Notes: generated from the sequence alone by a model not told the origin. A stretch of 64,000 nucleotides of DNA from Thalassospira lucentensis (GCF_032921865.1 NZ_CP136683.1:62001-126000), one strand, 5' to 3'. Numbered from the stretch's first letter, positions 49,630 through 59,386 are shown. Numbers and translations are program-made.

Positions 49630-51263
49630 GTTTGTCTTTGCCAAGCTCCTCTCCACCAAGAAACCGTTCAAAGTCGGGAATACTCCAACGATGTCGAACA
49701 TTGATACCGTCTTGACGACACGCGATAACAGCTTCGCGAATAGAGTTGTTAATTGTCCACATGGGGTTGTGGCTCTCGCCAGACTTGGAGAAAGGCCAAT
49801 CAACATCATGAACAATCCCAAAGTCTGTCTTGAAATGATGCAAGATCTTCATGAGCGGTATCAGTATCGCTTTGCCTCGTGCTCGAATGATGCTGGCACT
49901 CCGCTTCAAATTGGAGTCTTCATTCTGAACAGAGCCAAGGAACGCAGCCTGTTCGGTATCTCCCTCCACCAGGATAGGATAACTGCCAAAAAAAACTTCA
50001 GCCAAACTGACATCCGTCAATTGCAGTGCCTTCAGGTTTTCTTTCTCATCAGGGGAGAACGACACCTGGTCTGCTACATAGATAAGCGGCGAGATCGATT
50101 TTCCGTCGACAGACCGCTCCAATCTTGCGATCGTCGTGTGATCTTCCAACGGGTTGATGAAATAAGGCGAGTGCATAGAGATGCGTTTGAGCCAAACGGG
50201 CCGCCATCGGATGCAACGCATTTTCCGGCTCGTCCATGAGCAATATATAGCCGGGCAATGCAGGGTCTTCCGCGTCGGCAGGAAAATCTCCGGTACCGTC
50301 TAAGGCAGCAAGTGTCGCAGCTAACTGTTCTATTTTGGCCTCATCTCTTGTTTTCTTCTTTTCTTCGCTGATCAAAGCCTTCTCAACAGCGGTACGACGC
50401 TCCTTGTCACGCTCCATCTCGTTATGGACCTGTAGCATCGACCAAAAAAGTGCTCGGCGCGCTCCCGTGCCTTGCTGGGTAAGCTGAGACTTTCCACTTG
50501 CCTCCTCGATCCTTATTCCTGATCCCTGTTTAAGTAAGGTCTCAATTTTCAAATCTGGTGGTGGCATTTCCACTTGCAGCTTTACCCCGAGATCAGGAAA
50601 TACAGCTTGCAAGCTCCCCATCACTTTTTCTGAGATTTCATTTATCCGTGCTTCGTGCGGTACAGCCACTTTATTCACTGTATCGGCAAGTGCCAGTCTT
50701 GCTTTAAACAGATCCGAATTCTCGTCCTTCGCGGACGCCTTTAACTCGGTCACGATGGGGCTCAAAGCCAAAGTGAGGAGCACTTCTTCCGTTTTGATCG
50801 CGTCATCTAGAGAACCGACACGCATTGGCTTTGGTAAACGAGACTTGAATACATTGTCGGCCCCGCCGGCCTTACCATCACTTGCCCAGTCCTCGACCTC
50901 TGGATCCCAAGTCTCACGCGTAATGCCTTCACGATCTGCAGGCCATATCCAGCGACTTCGTACGATGCGCAGACCGTTGCCGTCATCAAATTTCCATTTC
51001 TCGTCAACATTGCCCATACCCTCAGGGATATGCACATCAAGTTGAATTTCCGACGCTTCACCTTCGGGAGCCCAATTGCAACGATCCTTGGCATAATCGA
51101 ATGAACTCGGCGTGTGCGCCAGCTCGTAGGCTCTCAGGATTGTAGTCTTTCCGGCGTTGTTTGCACCAACCAGGCAAAGAATATTGTCCAGCTTAACGGT
51201 CAATGTCTCGCTGCCAATACATCCGACATTCTTTACGGAAATACTTACTAGTTTTGATCTCAT
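49630..51263 (-). pseudogene. OLD-family ATPase/TOPRIM nuclease, frameshifted and cut by the IS
   Basis: From ATG 51263 (GGGGGGAGAG upstream) the N-terminal ATPase half is clear: RSKLVSISVKNVGCIGSETLTVKL, Walker A GANNAGKTT and Walker B LLMDEPENALHP. Near 50170 the frame is lost: ...AQTHLYALA should continue to a strand before HSPYFINP, but about a dozen codons are missing and the rest (HSPYFINPLEDHTTIARL..., TOPRIM motif ILVEGDTE, VHDVDWPFSKSGE) is in another frame. At 49630 the IS cuts the C-terminus after FERFLGGEELGKDK. OLD nucleases act in anti-phage defence; this copy is presumably dead. Confidence 0.85.
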
Positions 51264-51612
51264 CTCTCCCCCCATTTGCCAAAGGAACGTCCCAATCAGA
51301 AGGTATGAAAAAACCTTCCAGATCGATTTGTGCAATTTGATGGGAGCCATTCTAGACCAGAAGCAAACGTCAATGCTTGATCAACCACGCCCCAATTAAG
51401 AGTAGGGGGGCTATGCAAAGGTGGTTAATGGTTTGCTGGAAAGTGCCAAAACTATTGGTATCACAAAATCCGCTTCAACTGGGTTATCCCACTACATATT
51501 TTGTCATGGGTAGCACTCCTGCCCTCAATTCGGCCAACATCTCGGAAGAATAGCAGAGTTTAAACGGCAGCAATTTCGCCTTTAGTACTCGTGTCAGAAT
51601 GTGCAATGAGAC
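51264..51612. other. Intergenic stretch, nothing identified
   Basis: About 350 bases between the OLD gene start and the DUF3892 gene. I see no coding frame with a ribosome-binding site and only a weak GAAGGT...ACCTTC hairpin near 51300. Confidence 0.4.
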
Positions 51613-51819
51613 TTAACGGTTCACATTGTCTTTTTTCGAGCGATCAGGATTGTCGCGCGCGTATTCCCGACCATTGATCTTCACAACATGGGCGTCAGGA
51701 TGCTGACCTTTTTTAATCTCGTTCACTATTTGCTTACGCGGAACATTCTTACGAGGTCCAACGTCGTAGTGCTCGTTGCGCCCACCGGGACCGTCGTTCT
51801 TTCCTTTGATCTTGGTCAT
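51613..51819 (-). CDS. DUF3892-like small protein
   Basis: The 68-residue protein (TKIKGKNDGPGGRNEHYDVGPRKNVPRKQIVNEIKKGQHPDAHVVKINGREYARDNPDRSKKDNVN) matches the DUF3892 pattern of V...VxxIxxG..P.xHVVxxxGxEYxRDNPDxSxxDNV. ATG 51819 is chosen since AAGGAG is 7 bases upstream. Role unknown. Confidence 0.8.
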   Translation of the reverse strand: MTKIKGKNDGPGGRNEHYDVGPRKNVPRKQIVNEIKKGQHPDAHVVKINGREYARDNPDRSKKDNVNR

Positions 51820-52230
51820 CATCAAGCTCCTTGGAAATCTACTGAAAGCACAGAATAAAACAACTTCAGCGAATCTTCACTTAAAAATAATCAACCAAAA
51901 GACACTATTCACCTATTTGCGCCACCGATGATCGAAACAGGGCCCTGCCATCTGCCTTTTCTTCTTGGCCGAACAGTAGATGAATTTGTCCGTTAAAAGA
52001 CCTTAACGGACAAATTCACAGCCGAAACGATTGCCCGCCTGCTTGACAGGGTATCCTCTCCACCCAACATCTCAATTCTGGGCTGTCGGCACCGTTTGGC
52101 TCTAAGCCTCCCCCGACAGACAATGGCCAAAGCTCGCCAATCTCCGGCGGGCTTTGGCTTCTCCGAAACGATCGGCTCGCCGAGAGGCCAGGCCGCACCG
52201 CGCCGCCTATCTTTCGCCCAGGGAAAAGGG
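51820..52230. other. Gene-free stretch with long hairpin
   Basis: A perfect 15-bp inverted repeat (GAATTTGTCCGTTAA at 51982-51996 with its complement at 52003-52017, loop 6 nt) is the only clear feature. It has no T-run and could be a terminator relic, a recombination site or an operator. No protein-coding gene is supported here. Confidence 0.5.
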
Positions 52231-52344
52231 TCAGTCCGGCTTCGGGTGCTTTTCCAGATATTCGCCGATCTTTATGCCAATGAGCAGCAGGACGAAAAAG
52301 GCCCCGGTGCCGAAGAGAAAAAGATTGATGCTGGTGGAATCCAT
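52231..52344 (-). CDS. 37-residue single-pass membrane protein
   Basis: GGGAGG precedes ATG 52344. The product is DSTSINLFLFGTGAFFVLLL followed by IGIKIGEYLEKHPKPD: a short polar start, one transmembrane helix and a charged C-terminus facing the cytoplasm. Small size, good start signal and clean topology support it being real. It resembles small subunits of respiratory or transport complexes in size only; partner unknown. Confidence 0.6.
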   Translation of the reverse strand: MDSTSINLFLFGTGAFFVLLLIGIKIGEYLEKHPKPD

Positions 52345-52545
52345 AGGGACCTCCCTTGTCATGCATCCAACTCTCGACCCATGTCACCCTTGTATGATGG
52401 GCGAAACGGGACGACATTTCCAGCTTGTTGACGGGCAGAAGAGATAAAACGGGAGGCACGGACCACGGCAGCGCACTTCAGCCAGAACCCCAGAGCGACT
52501 GCGGTCGCGCTCAAGGCCTATCGCAATATTGCACACAACTGGGCA

Positions 52546-52848
52546 TTGTCCGCCCGTCAGGCGGCAGCCCTTGCCGATATGTCCCCGGGCAAATGGCGCG
52601 GCGCGCGCCGCCCGAATTATCGCGGCCGGATCAATGTCGATCAGATGCTCAGGCTGAGCGCACTGATCGGCATCTATCGCAGCCTTGAGCTGTATTTTAA
52701 CACGCCGATCGCCCGCTCCTGGATATTGCTGCCCAATCAGGGGCCGCTGTTTCTTGGGGCGAAACCCCTTGATGTCATGATCGCAGATGGATTGCCAGCT
52801 CTGCTTACAACCCGGCAATATCTAGACAACTGTCTGGACGGACAGTGA
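52546..52848 (+). CDS. MbcA/ParS/Xre-type antitoxin, N-terminus uncertain
   Basis: The protein (SARQAAALADMSPGKWRGARRPNYRGRINVDQMLRLSALIGIYRSLELYFNTPIARSWILLPNQGPLFLGAKPLDVMIADGLPALLTTRQYLDNCLDG) has the DUF2384-type toxin-binding domain of MbcA-like antitoxins. Related sequence appears to continue upstream to about 52440 (SQNPRATAVALKAYRNIAHNWAL) without an ATG, GTG or TTG before TTG 52546, so the true start may have been lost. No RES-domain toxin follows. Probably a remnant. Confidence 0.6.
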   Translation: MSARQAAALADMSPGKWRGARRPNYRGRINVDQMLRLSALIGIYRSLELYFNTPIARSWILLPNQGPLFLGAKPLDVMIADGLPALLTTRQYLDNCLDGQ

Positions 52849-53424
52849 TAGCGCGTATCGGTTTCAGATCAGATACCGGCAATAGCCAAGATTGCTTTGA
52901 AACTGTTGACCAAGGTGAGTCATCTGCCATCGAGGCGAAATGACTCTCCGAACCGAGATACTGGCTGGTCGACTCCCTCTCCTGCATGTCAGACTGCTCT
53001 TAGAGTTTATTCCTCAAACAGTGCCACGCATTCGTAGCATTGAGCACGATTGCGGATACGGAGTTTGGTCAAGGGTGGAGCCGCCATTGGTCCAGTAAAG
53101 GGACAGGGTTTTGCGGCGTGTAAGAGCAGGTCTGTTTATCGTCTAGGGCAGCACGTCGCAGTGACATCACGAACCGCGCATTTATCGACCACCTCTTTCC
53201 AGTGCACATTCAAGTGCCCGGCGACGGCCTCACCATCCGCTCCCAAACAAGCAGGAAGTCCCGCTTAGCTACCCAGACGGAAAAACAGAAGCAGATTGCT
53301 CCGTCACGAGGATCAGAGCCGCAGATAGCATCGGAAAACCCGTTTGACATGATATTAGATATCGAAGTACTTAAATGGGAGACTATAAAGAACACCAACT
53401 AAAGTAAAAAATCGGGAGGAAGAG
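52849..53424. other. Intergenic region before the catabolic cluster
   Basis: No gene is supported over 576 bases. The last 70 bases are AT-rich and hold the TTAGATATCGAA site and presumably the promoter for the ThDP enzyme. The rest may be debris from the antitoxin locus. Confidence 0.4.
53355..53366. promoter_or_regulatory. TTAGATATCTAA-type operator, site 1
   Basis: TTAGATATCGAA at 53355-53366 matches the palindromic consensus TTAGATATCTAA with one mismatch and lies 59 bases before the ThDP enzyme start. Four related sites flank the other transcription units of the cluster. Confidence 0.6.
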
Positions 53425-55200
53425 ATGGAAAAGGTCGAGCGGCCTGTCATATCCGAGACAACAGGCTTGTGGGGGAGCGATCTGATCGCGGAGATGCTGC
53501 GTGCTCTCGATGTCGAATATGTAGCGCTTAATCCCGGTTCCAGTTTTCGTGGGCTGCATGACAGCCTTGTTAATCATCTGGGCAACGAAAATCCTCAAAT
53601 GCTGTTGTGCCTTCATGAAGAACATACCGTCGCAATTGCACATGGCTGGGCGAAGGTAACCGGACGGCCTATGGCCGCGATTGTGCATGCAAATGTCGGT
53701 TTAATGCATGCGACAATGTCTATCTACAATGCCTGGTGTGACCGAGTCCCTGTTATGGTCTTTGGGGCAACCGGTCCTGTCGATGCGACGGAACGACGAC
53801 CTTGGATAGATTGGATCCACACGTCGCGCGATCAGGCGGCGATTGTTCGGCCATATGTCAAATGGGATGATCAACCTGCATCGTTATCTGCTTCGCTTGA
53901 GGCCATGATTCGCGGCGCTTTAATTGCAAAAACAGCACCCATGGCTCCTGTGTATATTTGTTTTGATGTTGCAGTACAGGAAGAGGCTGTCACAGCCCCG
54001 ATCAAGACACCCGATCCAAGGCGTTTTAAGTTGCCTATGTCACAGGGATTATTGCCCGACGCGCTTGCGGAACTTCACACGCGGCTAAAAGAGTCCCGGT
54101 CCCCAGTATTTCTTATGGGCCGAGTTTCTCGGTCTGCAGATGACTGGGCATACCGAGTGGCTTTGGCAGAGCATTTCAATGCTCGCGTTCTCACCGATAT
54201 CAAACTGGGTGCGGCCTTTCCGACAGACCATTCTCTTCATTCCGGAACGCCAGGATTTTTCCTTTCCCCTGATGGTGCAAAAGTCCTCAACGAAGCTGAT
54301 TTGATTGTCAGTTTTGACTGGGTAGACGTTGCGGGCACACTCAAACAGGCTGGCGCTCAGGCCGAGAATGCACCACTCGTTCAGCTATCGGTTGATCACC
54401 AACTTCACAATGGCTGGAGCCTTGATCATCAGGCCGCGGTTCGAGCTGATCTGCATATTGCGGCTGAGCCCGACATCGTCATACGTACACTATGTAAAGA
54501 GGTCGGTTTAACACCCCAATTGAAACCGCAGAACTTGCCGGCTTTCAGTACCGGAAAGTTGACAGATGATTTGGGACCTATGGATGTAGATACCCTTGCT
54601 GCGGCCCTCGGCGATGGGCTTAAAAACGAGGTTGTGTCTCTTGTTCGTCTGCCATTGAGTTGGGGCGGGGATTTGTGGCATTTCCGTCATCCACTTGACT
54701 ATCTTGGCTATGACGGTGGCGCAGGTATTGCCTCAGGGCCGGGTATGCTGGTCGGGGCAGCACTGGCACTGAAGGGTACAGATCGGCTACCCGTTGCCGT
54801 GTTGGGGGATGGCGATTACCTTATGGGTGTTTCGGCCTTCTGGACCGCGGCCCGTTACGGTATCCCTTTCCTCGCGATCATTGCCAATAATCGATCTTTC
54901 TATAATGACGAAATCCATCAGGAAAAAGTTGCCGTCAGCCGTGAACGTCCAGTTGAAAACAAATGGATCGGTCAGCATATTGGAGGACCTGATATCGATC
55001 TTGCCGCCATGGCCCGCGCGCAAGGGGTAAAGGCCATTGGTCCCGTGACCAATGCGCGTGATTTGAAATCGGCAATTGAGGTGGCACTCGAGGATGTCAG
55101 ACAGGGCAATGCTGTCGTTATCGATGCACGCATCACCCCGGGTTACAGCAAAGCAATGTCTGCGGGAATGACCCGCACGGCGGATGAAACAGCAGAGTAA
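53425..55200 (+). CDS. Thiamine-diphosphate-dependent enzyme (acetolactate synthase/benzoylformate decarboxylase-like)
   Basis: The 591-residue protein has the three domains of ThDP enzymes: an N-terminal Pyr domain with catalytic Glu in LCLHEEHTVAIAHGWAKVTGRP, a central domain, and a C-terminal PP domain with the ThDP/Mg motif GDGDYLMG...NNRSFYN. The cofactor-activating Glu is present, so it should be active on a 2-oxo acid. With the aldehyde dehydrogenase at 61917 it could convert a 2-oxo acid to an aldehyde and then an acid. The substrate is not evident. Confidence 0.88.
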   Translation: MEKVERPVISETTGLWGSDLIAEMLRALDVEYVALNPGSSFRGLHDSLVNHLGNENPQMLLCLHEEHTVAIAHGWAKVTGRPMAAIVHANVGLMHATMSIYNAWCDRVPVMVFGATGPVDATERRPWIDWIHTSRDQAAIVRPYVKWDDQPASLSASLEAMIRGALIAKTAPMAPVYICFDVAVQEEAVTAPIKTPDPRRFKLPMSQGLLPDALAELHTRLKESRSPVFLMGRVSRSADDWAYRVALAEHFNARVLTDIKLGAAFPTDHSLHSGTPGFFLSPDGAKVLNEADLIVSFDWVDVAGTLKQAGAQAENAPLVQLSVDHQLHNGWSLDHQAAVRADLHIAAEPDIVIRTLCKEVGLTPQLKPQNLPAFSTGKLTDDLGPMDVDTLAAALGDGLKNEVVSLVRLPLSWGGDLWHFRHPLDYLGYDGGAGIASGPGMLVGAALALKGTDRLPVAVLGDGDYLMGVSAFWTAARYGIPFLAIIANNRSFYNDEIHQEKVAVSRERPVENKWIGQHIGGPDIDLAAMARAQGVKAIGPVTNARDLKSAIEVALEDVRQGNAVVIDARITPGYSKAMSAGMTRTADETAE

Positions 55201-55323
55201 ATATGGCATGTGTCAACCATGCTTGATATGCTGTGTATCAAGCATGTTTGACTCCTCTATACGACGACTGTATCAGTCAAACGCAAAATATTTCAGTTGG
55301 CTTTAAGGGCGTCGTTTTGTTCA

Positions 55324-55826
55324 TGACCGATAAAGAAAACAGAGTTCCCAATTCGCGAGAGCGTCTTGCTCATATTATCCGGTTGGCAACTCGGGGTTTT
55401 AACCGGTCTTTGCAAATACGTTTGGCCTCTCATCATGTTACGTTCGGGCAGTGGATATTTTTACGCATCCTGTGGGAGCAGGAAGGTCTGACACAACGTG
55501 AGTTGAGTGAAGAAGCCGGATTAACTGAACCCACAACCCACACGGCTCTGCAGCGGCTTGAAGCGCTTGGTTTTCTTGAAAAAAGAACGCTAGCCGGAAA
55601 CAAGCGAAAACAGCATGTGTTTCTGACCAAGCGTGGCAAAGAACTGCGCATCGAACTTGAACCGCTTGCCGTAGAGGTGAACGAGGTTGCGCTGGCAGGA
55701 TTGTCATCTTCCGAGTTGGATATAATCCGTAAGGGGATGCTTCTGATTCTGGATAATCTTGAAGAGGATGAGCGAAAAGCAGGTGAAGAGGGGCGAAAGG
55801 TCCCTCCTACCCGCATTCCGACTTAA
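55324..55826 (+). CDS. MarR-family transcriptional regulator
   Basis: ATG 55324 gives 167 residues with a MarR winged helix (ASHHVTFGQWIFLRILWEQEGLTQRELSEEAGLTEPTTHTALQRLEALGFLEKRTLAGNKRKQHVFLTKRGKEL). A charged C-terminal extension follows (LDNLEEDERKAGEEGRK). MarR proteins usually bind 10-20-bp palindromes and respond to aromatic ligands; the TTAGATATCTAA sites around this cluster are good candidates for its operators. Confidence 0.9.
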
Positions 55827-55841
55827 GTTTTTTTCAGGTAT

Positions 55842-56291
55842 TTAACACGGCGCGGTCGCAGAAAGCCTCTCGATAAAGGTATCGGTCGTGGTTATTTCGC
55901 GAAGCGGCATGTTTTCGCTTCCGGCATCTGGATTTGCATCATAATTCAGTCCTTCACCATCCCAGAACCACCAATAGACAACATTTCCTTGTCGGTCCCT
56001 GATGGGAATACGGAATGTCGGGAAGGTGCTGTCACTGGAGGGGACCTTCGTGCTTGTCACTTTTCGCCCTTCAAGCATGCCTCGCTCGATTGCGGAAAAT
56101 AACGGCAGCATAACCGTGAAGACTGATTGACCTGATGCGAGTTCGAGAATGTTTTCCGGAGGTTTTTTGTAGTAACCCGGCAATGCACGAATGACTTCTG
56201 GATAGGCCGGGTGATTATGTGTGATCTGTACATAGGCAAAACCACCCGGAAGTTTGACCTCAATCACATCGCCTGGCTGAAACTGTTTCAT
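55842..56291 (-). CDS. Hypothetical protein (149 aa) in the catabolic operon
   Basis: A soluble beta-rich protein (FQPGDVIEVKLPGGFAYVQITHNHPAYPEVIRALPGYYKKPPENILELASGQSVFTVMLPLFSAIERGMLEGRKV) with a Trp-rich segment VVYWWFWDGEG. It begins 4 bases after the NadC-like stop and is the last gene of the leftward operon. I cannot name the family; the opening resembles small immunity-type beta folds. Confidence 0.7.
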   Translation of the reverse strand: MKQFQPGDVIEVKLPGGFAYVQITHNHPAYPEVIRALPGYYKKPPENILELASGQSVFTVMLPLFSAIERGMLEGRKVTSTKVPSSDSTFPTFRIPIRDRQGNVVYWWFWDGEGLNYDANPDAGSENMPLREITTTDTFIERLSATAPC

Positions 56292-56295
56292 TTTC

Positions 56296-57177
56296 CTATC
56301 CCAGTGTTACGTCGAGGCCAATATCAAGGGTTGGTGCCGAGATCGTGATTTTCGAGCTTGAGATATAATCAACCCCGGTTTCAGCAACGTCCTTGATGGT
56401 GTCGATATTGATGCCACCGGATGCTTCGATCCGCGCACGGCCGGCATTAAGGGCAACCGCCTCTTTCAGACCGTTGATGCCGAAATTATCAACCAGCACC
56501 GTTGATGCGCCCGCTGCAAGGGCTTCTTCAAGCTGTATCAGCGTGTCGACTTCGATCTCGATTACGACAAGATGGCCGACATAATTGCGGGCAGCTTCAA
56601 TTGCGTTGGTGATAGATCCGCAAACGGCAATGTGGTTGTCTTTGATCAGGACGGCATCATCAAGACCAAAGCGATGGTTGGCACCGCCCCCACAGCGCAC
56701 CGCATACTTTTCAAATGCGCGCAGGCCCGGTGTGGTTTTCCGCGTACAGCAAATGCGTGCCTTTGTATGAGCAATTAGATCTGCGAACTTTGCGGTTGTC
56801 GTTGCGATGCCTGACAGATGGCACAGGTAGTTTAGCGCAACGCGTTCCGATGACAGTATGGCACGTGCATTGCCGGTCACCCGGGCGATTTCATCACCCG
56901 GGGCCAGAACATCTCCATCCTTCTTGAATGCCTCAAACGCCAGCCCCGCACCGGCAAGTGCAAAGGAACTTCGTGCGAAATCGACACCACATAAACGCCC
57001 GGCTTCACGCGAGACCAAAGATACTTTTGCACTGAGATCAGGACCAATTGTTGCATCCGTGGTCAGGTCGCCGGCGCGTCCAAGATCCTCCTTAAGGGCG
57101 GCGCGAACGCCTTCCTCGATCAGAATGTGCGGCAAGGAGGGCATGACTGCAGATGTTTTTGCGATGGTATTGGTCAT
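56296..57177 (-). CDS. nadC: NadC-like quinolinate phosphoribosyltransferase
   Basis: The 293-residue protein shows the NadC pattern: EDLGRAGDLTTDATI, ILSSERVALNYLCHLSGIATTT, CCTRKTTPGLRAFEKYAVRCGGGANHRFGLDDAVLIKDNH, and a C-terminal EASGGI. NadC joins quinolinate and PRPP and releases CO2, making nicotinate mononucleotide. It lies inside a catabolic operon with 4-bp overlap to its upstream neighbour, apart from nadA/nadB, so it may handle a pyridine dicarboxylate or related pathway compound rather than serve general NAD synthesis. Confidence 0.92.
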   Translation of the reverse strand: MTNTIAKTSAVMPSLPHILIEEGVRAALKEDLGRAGDLTTDATIGPDLSAKVSLVSREAGRLCGVDFARSSFALAGAGLAFEAFKKDGDVLAPGDEIARVTGNARAILSSERVALNYLCHLSGIATTTAKFADLIAHTKARICCTRKTTPGLRAFEKYAVRCGGGANHRFGLDDAVLIKDNHIAVCGSITNAIEAARNYVGHLVVIEIEVDTLIQLEEALAAGASTVLVDNFGINGLKEAVALNAGRARIEASGGINIDTIKDVAETGVDYISSSKITISAPTLDIGLDVTLG

Positions 57178-58166
57178 AGGCTGAAGACCTCACGCGTGGA
57201 GGGGTGGAAAAGCTCGTCGATCGAAAGTTTGCGCGGTGAAAGTCCTTGGCGGTAGTGATAGTCAAGGAACGTCTCGATGACTTTGCGGTTTGGCGCAACG
57301 CCATAGGGCCAAAGATCATCACCCAGAAGGTTTTTCGCGCGATCAAGCGTGTCTTCGACAAACGGCATCGTGACCTTCGTCGCGGACGTGTCGCTCAGCG
57401 CATCAAGCGCCATCTTCTTTGATTGCGAGAACGCCTTAAGCAGCGCCCCGGGAAGCCATGGATGCTGCTCAGCCAAGCTTTTGCGGACACCCAACACATG
57501 CATGATCGGGAAGATCGATGTACGTTTATAGTGGTCTTCTGCCGCTGAAATGCTGTCAGTGAACAGGCGCCCGACATGCGGGTGACCTTCGTTAAAGCAT
57601 TTTGGCCAACGCGGACCAATGAAACCATCAATCTCACCGTCCATCAGCATCTGATTAAGCGTCGCACCGTCTGGCGCCTGGGTCATTTTGACATCATCGG
57701 GCAGATCAACCTTGATCTTTTCCGGCCGACCCGGCGTGTCCATGCCACCACGTACCCAATGGATGTCGGATGGTTTTACCCCATAGTCATCCTCAAGAAT
57801 GCCTCTCACCCAGACATTTGCCGTCAGCTGATATTCCGCAATACCGATGCGGCGTCCTTTGAGGTCTTCGGGGCTATTGATGCCTTTGTCCGTCCGGATG
57901 TAAACCGACGTGTGGCGGAAGGCGCGCGACAGGAAGACCGGAATTGCCACATAGTGAGATTCTTCTCGTGCGAGTTTTACGCAGTAGGACGAAAATGAAA
58001 GCTCGCTGACATCGAAATCTTCGTTACGGAATGCCCGGAAGAACATTTCTTCCGGGGACAGCAGCATTGATACGGGATCTACGCCATCAATTTTGACGCG
58101 TCCATCAAAAATCGGCCTGGTGCGATCATAGTCTCCGTAGGCAAGTGAAAGTGTCAGATTACTCAC
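57174..58166 (-). CDS. 4,5-dihydroxyphthalate-decarboxylase-like protein
   Basis: GTG 58166 after GGAGG gives 330 residues without a signal peptide. NLTLSLAYGDYDRTRPIFDGRVKIDGVDP, MFFRAFRNEDFDVSELSFSSY, LKGRRIGIAEYQLTANVWVRGILEDDYGV and HPWLPGALLKAFSQSK match the 4,5-dihydroxyphthalate decarboxylase family, whose fold is that of periplasmic binding proteins. Lack of a signal peptide favours a cytoplasmic enzyme. It overlaps both operon neighbours by 4 bases. Confidence 0.85.
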   Translation of the reverse strand: MSNLTLSLAYGDYDRTRPIFDGRVKIDGVDPVSMLLSPEEMFFRAFRNEDFDVSELSFSSYCVKLAREESHYVAIPVFLSRAFRHTSVYIRTDKGINSPEDLKGRRIGIAEYQLTANVWVRGILEDDYGVKPSDIHWVRGGMDTPGRPEKIKVDLPDDVKMTQAPDGATLNQMLMDGEIDGFIGPRWPKCFNEGHPHVGRLFTDSISAAEDHYKRTSIFPIMHVLGVRKSLAEQHPWLPGALLKAFSQSKKMALDALSDTSATKVTMPFVEDTLDRAKNLLGDDLWPYGVAPNRKVIETFLDYHYRQGLSPRKLSIDELFHPSTREVFSL

Positions 58167-59386
58167 GAGTTTCCTCCAATATTTGTTTTTTGTGTCTGTA
58201 TTTGATGAAGCAGCTTGACCGGTGCTGCCGCTTCTGCGGATTGCAAAATCGCGTGGCACGCTTCAAGCGTGGCAAGGCCCCAGCGCCCGGTTTGTGATGG
58301 CGGAGCGTTAAAGCGGACAGCTTTAATCAAGGCGGAGTTAACGCCGGCGCGTGGGCCCATCTCCAGCGGTGCAGGAATGTATTTCTGTTCGAAATGGCCG
58401 TGCAGCCAAACCCCGTTGGGCGTAATCCGCAGATCGCCGCCGTCACACGAGACAATGATCGGGCCAAAATGTTCGTGGTTTGGCGCGGGTGGTCGTGCCG
58501 GGGTTTCGCCATATGTTCGACCGGATTTCAGGGCGGATTCTTCTTCCGGGCTTGAAACCTTGGTCAAGGCTTTGCGGGCTTGACCGTAGCTTTCAGGGTC
58601 CTTCGGATAGCCAAGTTCGCCAACCCAGCCTTGCCATACATCGGAATCAAAATGCGCGTAGCCCGAATAGGTCAAAGAGGCAAAGGCACCGCCTTCAAAT
58701 GTAGCCAATGCGCTATATGCGCCTTCAGTCGGGCGGGCCGGATCCCAGTTCCCGGTGGCCGCAGTGATGGTTTTCATCATGCCGCCACCCAGAAGCCTAA
58801 CAATATCAAGCTGGTGGACAGCCTGACTGAAAATCACTCCGCCGCCTTCTTCTGTGACGAGTTCCTCCGGTCGACGCGGACGATATAGGAAGTCGGTATA
58901 GTTCATTGCATGAATCATGCGGACGTTGCCGACATCGCCAGACTGAATGATCTTATGGGCCAACATTACAGCCCCATCAAAGCTGTGGCTGGGGCCCACA
59001 ATCAGTTGCACGCCCGCTTTCTCACAGGCTTCGACCATTTTGATGCCGTCTTCAAGATGGATCGCAAGTGGCTTCTCAACCAAAACATGCTTTCCGGCTT
59101 TCGCAGCAATTTCCACGTGATCGACATGCATTTGATGCGGTGTGGCGATATAGACGGCTTCGACGTCCGGATCGGCGCAAATATCCTCGACGTTCTGATA
59201 GGTGCGCCCGCCAAACTCCTGCTCGAACGCCGCACGTGAAGATTCCCGCGGTGCGCATGCCGCAACAAGTTGCACCCGATCATCTGCATTGATGCTTGGC
59301 AATGTCAGCATGAACCCGCGACCAAGCCCGATGACGCCAAGGCGCAAGGGCGCCTCAAGCTTCGGCTGATTAGAGTTCGATGACAA
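58163..59386 (-). CDS. Gfo/Idh/MocA-family dehydrogenase (phthalate dihydrodiol dehydrogenase-like)
   Basis: From TTG 59386, behind GGGAGGG, 407 residues show a Rossmann fold (LGVIGLGRGFMLTLPSI), the family motif VEKPLAIHLEDG and the VYIATPHQMHVDHV segment. In phthalate 4,5-dioxygenase clusters a member of this family oxidises the cis-dihydrodiol to the catechol-type product. Here it sits between the reductase and the decarboxylase-like gene, the same order of steps. Confidence 0.85.
   Translation of the reverse strand: MSSNSNQPKLEAPLRLGVIGLGRGFMLTLPSINADDRVQLVAACAPRESSRAAFEQEFGGRTYQNVEDICADPDVEAVYIATPHQMHVDHVEIAAKAGKHVLVEKPLAIHLEDGIKMVEACEKAGVQLIVGPSHSFDGAVMLAHKIIQSGDVGNVRMIHAMNYTDFLYRPRRPEELVTEEGGGVIFSQAVHQLDIVRLLGGGMMKTITAATGNWDPARPTEGAYSALATFEGGAFASLTYSGYAHFDSDVWQGWVGELGYPKDPESYGQARKALTKVSSPEEESALKSGRTYGETPARPPAPNHEHFGPIIVSCDGGDLRITPNGVWLHGHFEQKYIPAPLEMGPRAGVNSALIKAVRFNAPPSQTGRWGLATLEACHAILQSAEAAAPVKLLHQIQTQKTNIGGNS

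Noticed and set aside
52016..52459. Long overlapping frames on both strands in 52016-52459
   Set aside because: The frames lack start signals, conflict with the better-supported 37-residue gene, and show no family features.
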